From the NCBI RefSeq assembly GCF_900128885.1, contig NZ_FQTU01000005.1, positions 3,316 through 67,315 of the forward strand: a stretch of DNA of 64,000 bases, given 5' to 3'. The translations under genes and the position numbers were made by a program. The notes under the pieces were generated by a model. The model had not been told where the DNA came from. It searched no databases and was given only the letters and a program-made list of their open reading frames with translations. Source of the DNA: Alkalibacter saccharofermentans DSM 14828. Lineage in GTDB: Bacteria; Bacillota; Clostridia; Eubacteriales; Alkalibacteraceae. Shown here piece by piece: positions 60,080 to 64,000 of this stretch. The stretch's first letter is position 1. Every line of letters starts with the position of its first letter.

Positions 60080-60598
60080 TCAGTAAAAGTCCTTATGCAC
60101 TTTACCAAAATCCATATCCTCTTCAGTATATTCAGGTTTAATTTCGTCTCCGTATCCAATGGTTATCACACATTCCACTGCAAACCCTTCCGGTATCCCC
60201 AATAGCTCCTTTAGATATTCTTCCGAACCGGTATCTCCATCCATTTCTCTTAGGCGTGTCTGAATCCAGCAGCTTCCCAGCCCCAAACTCCTAGCGACAA
60301 GTTGAATCGTATATGCGGCAATGGAGCAATCCTCTACCCATACATCGCATTTTTTTGGATCTGCCAACACCACCACTGCAGCAGGAGCATCCTTTGCAAA
60401 TGAAGCCCCGTGAGGTTTGCACCTGGAAATGGCATTAAGCACCTTTTTATCTTGAACCAATATGAATTCCCAAGGTTTTCTGTTCCTGGAAGAAGGAGCG
60501 ATAAGGGCAGACTTGATTATATCATCGAGCTTCTCCCTTTCAACCGGCTTGTCCTTATATTTTCTTATGCTTCTGTAGGTTTTAAGTTCTTTATACAT
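60080..60598 (-). CDS. Nitroreductase family protein
   Basis: About 172 aa FMN oxidoreductase fold. YRSIRKYKDKPV (FMN phosphate), APSSRNRKPWEFILV and ARSLGLGSCWIQ are family segments. The substrate is unknown. The start at 60598 follows GAGGTG. It lies 20 bp downstream of the tetR gene and is likely in the efflux operon, perhaps as a detoxifying enzyme. Confidence 0.93.
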   Translation of the reverse strand: MYKELKTYRSIRKYKDKPVEREKLDDIIKSALIAPSSRNRKPWEFILVQDKKVLNAISRCKPHGASFAKDAPAAVVVLADPKKCDVWVEDCSIAAYTIQLVARSLGLGSCWIQTRLREMDGDTGSEEYLKELLGIPEGFAVECVITIGYGDEIKPEYTEEDMDFGKVHKDFY

Positions 60599-60618
60599 AT
60601 ATTTCACCTCTCAACATT

Positions 60619-61227
60619 TTAACCAAGTGCCTTCATTACCAACTTGTAAGTGTCAGCTTTTACATCCTCAATGGTTATCCCGGGGTAAAACTCTGTCTTT
60701 AACATGTAATGGCCAATAGTTATAAATACAGTCTTTACCGCCATCCTATTGTAAAAAAGGCTGTTCTCCTTGGATATTATCCCTTCTTCAATACCCGGCT
60801 TTAATACCAGGTCTATTATAGCATTGATGCTTACAATCATCTTGCTGCATCCGTCAAAATCCGACATTCCAGCAGGATAAAAGTCTCCCATGCCTTCTGC
60901 CGAAAGCAGCATGTTAAAAGCGGATTGCTCGCTTTCTATGCTTTCAATTAGATTTTCGCAGATCGATTCCAGTCTCTCCCTAAAACTCTTTTTTGACTTT
61001 AGCTTCGACTCAAGCTTCTTGATTTCTAATTCCATGCTGTAAATTATGCTTTTGGCTATTACCTCTTCCTTTGACTCAAAGTATTCGTATATGGTTCCCT
61101 TCCCCACATTAGCCGCTTTGGCTATATCGGATACCTTGATGGAATATGGGCTCTCCCCTCTTTTAAGCAGTTCAATAGCTCCTCTTAGTATCAACTCTTC
61201 CTTTTCAGATATCATTTTATCACTCAT
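60619..61227 (-). CDS. TetR/AcrR family regulator
   Basis: 202 aa. N-terminal helix-turn-helix: IKVSDIAKAANVGKGTIYEYFESKEEVI. The C-terminal ligand domain is all-helical without a specific match. The start overlaps the RND pump stop (ATGA, GAGG upstream), so it is co-translated with the pump and probably represses it. The operator would be upstream of the operon, beyond the right edge. Confidence 0.95.
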   Translation of the reverse strand: MSDKMISEKEELILRGAIELLKRGESPYSIKVSDIAKAANVGKGTIYEYFESKEEVIAKSIIYSMELEIKKLESKLKSKKSFRERLESICENLIESIESEQSAFNMLLSAEGMGDFYPAGMSDFDGCSKMIVSINAIIDLVLKPGIEEGIISKENSLFYNRMAVKTVFITIGHYMLKTEFYPGITIEDVKADTYKLVMKALG

Positions 61228-64000
61228 TGTGCTGTTTCCTCACCTGATTTTATTTTGCTTTTGGGATGAAATAAATCGTACATCACGGGAACTACAAAAA
61301 GTGTAAGCAAGGTAGCATAAGTCAAGCCTCCTATTGCAGTTATAGCTAAGGGCTGAAGCATCTCAGCGCCCATGCCCATACCCACAGAAAGTGTGGATAG
61401 GCCTAATATGGTCGTTATCGCTGTCATAAGTATCGGTCTTATCCTAACTCTTCCTGCTTCTATCAAGGCGCTTTTTTTATCAAAGCCTCTAAGCATCAGT
61501 TGATTGGTGTAGTCGACAAATACTATTCCGTTGTTTACCACGACACCACTTAATACCAAAAATCCCAGCATCGATATTACGCTGATTTCATTTCCAGTTA
61601 TAAACAGAGCCAGAAGTCCTCCGGTGAAGGCCAAAGGTATCGTAAACATGACGATGAAAGGCGAGAGCAGCGATTGGAACTGTGCTACCATTATCAGGTA
61701 TACGAATACTATGGCAAGAAGTATCATTTTGATTAGATCACCTAGAGTCTCGTTTATTGTTTCTGTCTCTCCCGCAATTTGAATTTTGTATCCTTCAGGA
61801 ACTTCGTAATCAGAGAGCTTGTCTGAAAACTCCCTGCTTACAAGGCCTATGTTGTGGTCTGCATCTACGCTTCCCGTGACTGATACATACCTTTCCTGTG
61901 AATCTCTTCTTATAGCTGACAATCCTTGAGCTTCGCTTATTTCGGCAATCTCTCCAAGTTTGACTGTCTCAGATATCTCATTTCTTTGAACATTCAGTTC
62001 AAAAGAATGGAGATTATCTTGGGTGACGGATTCTGTTTTTCCGTCTATTACCATAACTGGATACTCCTGATTCTGTATATTCAGAATCGTTGCCCTCTGT
62101 CCTTGGGAGATCCCTTGGCTGACTGCTGCAAAAACCTGGGCTACAGTCAACCCGTTTTCCATGGCTTTTTCCTTGTCAACAGTCACTCTAAGTTCCACCC
62201 CATTGTCCTCAAATCCGGTCACAACCTCTATCATTCCCTGGGTATCGCGAAGTATATCTGCAACATCCGTTGAAATATCTCTCAAGACATCGATGTCGTT
62301 GCCCTTAATGACCACTTCCACTCCACTTCCTGCTATCGCCCCGAGATTCATGTTTGAAGTTTCGACTATTATTTCTGCGTCCAGATCCTCGGTCGCATCT
62401 TGTATCTCCCTTGCAATCCTCTGATTTGAAACAGATTTATTTTCATCCAGCAGTATATATAGAGAAACGTTTCCTCCTCCACTGCCGCCGAAGCCCATCA
62501 TCCCACCGCCACCTCCGGCAAAGGCTCCGATAGTCTCGATTCCTTCGATATCCATGATTCTTCCTACGACTTCATCTGATATCTGAGCTCTCTCTTCAAA
62601 GGTTGAATCCCTATCCATATTTATGCTTACAGACATCTCAGCGCCATCCATTTCAGGAATGAATGAAGTCCCCATATAGGCAGCTCCAAATCCGCTGGCT
62701 CCTAACATCACCACTACAAACGCGATGACTGCAATCTTCCATTTGAGAGCCATCCGTAAAAGCATTTCGTATTTATCGACCATCTTGTCAAATATCATGT
62801 GATTCTTGCTGTCTAATTTTTTAAAAATCCCTGAGGATATCACAGGAACCAGCGTCAGAGCTATTATCAGGCTTGCAATCAGTGAATATGCTATTGTAAG
62901 TCCCATATCGGTAAATATCTGCCTTGATATGCCCTGGGTAAAGACCACCGGTAAAAACACTGCCGTGGTCGTCAGTGTCGATGCAGTCAATGCTCCCGTT
63001 ACCTGCTTAGCCCCTTCGATTGACGCTTTAAATGATGTCATCCCGGAGCTTTTCAGCCGGTATATGTTTTCGATAACGACTACCGAGTTATCCACGAGCA
63101 TCCCGACTCCCAAAGCCAATCCTCCGAGAGAAATGATATTAATCGTTACTCCGGTAAAGTACATCATGGTTATGGCGAATACAAGGCTTATAGGTATGGA
63201 CAAGGCTATGATAATTGTAGGCCTTAAATCCCTTAGGAATATAAGTAGTATCAGTATTGCCAGTATTCCCCCATAGGCGAGATTCCTCAGTACAGAGTCT
63301 ATTACTATGTCTATATATACCCCTTGATCCATTAAAGGAGTTATAGTAAGACCTTCGTGATTTGCTTCAACTGTTTCTATTCTGTCTCTTATAGATGATG
63401 CGACTTCAGCAGTCGAATAGTTGCTTTGCTTTTGAAAAGTCAAAATCACAGCATCCTGTCCGTTTACTTTGGCATAAATTTCGCTAGAATTGTCGGTATC
63501 AGCGACTTGAGCAACATCTTTTAAATATATTTTGCCTACTTCATCATTTTGAGTATCAAACAAGAGGAGGTTTTCCATTTCTTCTGTGTCTGAAATCCTG
63601 TCCCCTACCTTGACTAGAACCTCTCCCTGCAAATATCCTGCAGGCATGGAAAAGTTTTGGGCTGCCAATATGCCTGTTATCATATCCGGAGTTATCACTC
63701 CCTCTAGGTTCGCCTCTCTAAACGCCCTGTCTTTGGACTCTTCCATTTCGATCAGGCCGCTTTCCACCTGGGCCAAGCTTTCCATCAATTGGTCTCTTGC
63801 CCTGCTTATTTCAATGTTCAAGGTAATCTGCCCTTGATCCAATGCACTTTCATTTGTCAATAATTCCTGTTTTCCGGATCTCAGCGCTTCCTTCTGGCTT
63901 CTTATCTCTCCAAGTCCCCCATTAAGCTCAGCAATGATGCTCTCCATAGAAGCCTTCCTTGTGAGCGTTTCTTCAAGCCCTGACTTTAAAAGTGCCAGCG
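61224..64000 (-). CDS. RND-family efflux transporter, 5' end outside the window
   Basis: The reading frame is open to position 64000, so the N-terminus is missing. Visible parts: a porter-domain region, then the membrane segment block with GLALGVGMLVDNSVVVIENIYRL (proton-relay Asp residues of TM4), a second porter domain containing a Gly/Met-rich stretch (AGGGGGMMGFGGSGGGN), and the second membrane block with SGVVVNNGIVFVDY. At 63700-63947 lies a Glu/Gln-rich coiled-coil insert (LTNESALDQGQITLNIEISRA) not found in AcrB but seen in SwrC/YerP-like pumps of Bacillota. It probably exports lipophilic compounds, followed by tetR. Confidence 0.93.
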   Translation of the reverse strand, partial: LALLKSGLEETLTRKASMESIIAELNGGLGEIRSQKEALRSGKQELLTNESALDQGQITLNIEISRARDQLMESLAQVESGLIEMEESKDRAFREANLEGVITPDMITGILAAQNFSMPAGYLQGEVLVKVGDRISDTEEMENLLLFDTQNDEVGKIYLKDVAQVADTDNSSEIYAKVNGQDAVILTFQKQSNYSTAEVASSIRDRIETVEANHEGLTITPLMDQGVYIDIVIDSVLRNLAYGGILAILILLIFLRDLRPTIIIALSIPISLVFAITMMYFTGVTINIISLGGLALGVGMLVDNSVVVIENIYRLKSSGMTSFKASIEGAKQVTGALTASTLTTTAVFLPVVFTQGISRQIFTDMGLTIAYSLIASLIIALTLVPVISSGIFKKLDSKNHMIFDKMVDKYEMLLRMALKWKIAVIAFVVVMLGASGFGAAYMGTSFIPEMDGAEMSVSINMDRDSTFEERAQISDEVVGRIMDIEGIETIGAFAGGGGGMMGFGGSGGGNVSLYILLDENKSVSNQRIAREIQDATEDLDAEIIVETSNMNLGAIAGSGVEVVIKGNDIDVLRDISTDVADILRDTQGMIEVVTGFEDNGVELRVTVDKEKAMENGLTVAQVFAAVSQGISQGQRATILNIQNQEYPVMVIDGKTESVTQDNLHSFELNVQRNEISETVKLGEIAEISEAQGLSAIRRDSQERYVSVTGSVDADHNIGLVSREFSDKLSDYEVPEGYKIQIAGETETINETLGDLIKMILLAIVFVYLIMVAQFQSLLSPFIVMFTIPLAFTGGLLALFITGNEISVISMLGFLVLSGVVVNNGIVFVDYTNQLMLRGFDKKSALIEAGRVRIRPILMTAITTILGLSTLSVGMGMGAEMLQPLAITAIGGLTYATLLTLFVVPVMYDLFHPKSKIKSGEETAQ

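Overview
The window looks like a chromosomal segment of a low-to-moderate GC Bacillota, most likely class Clostridia or Tissierellia. Pointers are a CIRCE-controlled groESL operon, a guanine riboswitch on guaBA, Rex, a PfoR-type membrane protein, GSI-type glnA with an ANTAR regulator nearby, prfB with a +1 programmed frameshift, long-form HPF with a candidate raiA-type RNA upstream, and sigma-A promoters close to consensus. No rRNA or tRNA gene was seen. The species cannot be named from this sequence.

Region 1 (1-13.3 kb) is accessory and defensive. It holds the leader end of a type I-E CRISPR array (4 repeats, continuing out of the window to the left) and a complete minus-strand operon cas3-cas8e-cse2-cas7e-cas5e-cas6e-cas1-cas2. 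Cas2 is fused to a DEDDh (DnaQ-like) exonuclease. Upstream of cas3 lie a decayed REP-associated (RAYT) transposase with REP-like palindromes and a large PLD-nuclease/helicase/DUF3427 protein. By eye this region is AT-richer than what follows, which fits horizontal transfer.

Region 2 (13.5-28.6 kb) is housekeeping: guaBA under a guanine riboswitch, pfoR, groESL, a DUF554 protein coupled to Ogg, an ANTAR regulator, an FMN-binding lipoprotein, glnA with a transcription-attenuator leader, rex, an ABC-F ATPase and ferritin. A 350-bp gene-free stretch (28647-28994) carries a cluster of five co-oriented DnaA-box-like 9-mers.

Region 3 (29-53.7 kb) is a long run of minus-strand genes: tsaD, DUF1461, rimI, capA-like, a two-component system, mnmA, a C_GCAxxG_C_C protein, yhaN/yhaO-like repair genes, tsaB, tsaE, a two-domain MetH-like methyltransferase, ribU, tex, secA-prfB, a DUF5317 protein, an HD-GYP phosphodiesterase and a conserved-looking protein of unknown function. 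Between that last protein and the HD-GYP gene is a 26-codon hydrophobic peptide gene enclosed by a 16-bp inverted repeat. The repeat would pair fully as minus-strand RNA, so it may frame an undescribed structured leader.

Region 4 (53.8-64 kb) contains hpf, the raiA-like RNA with its own promoter, ogt, fba, a histidine phosphatase, a TIGR01212 radical SAM protein coupled to a V4R-PP2C phosphatase, a small P-loop protein, a nitroreductase, and a TetR/RND efflux operon cut by the right edge.
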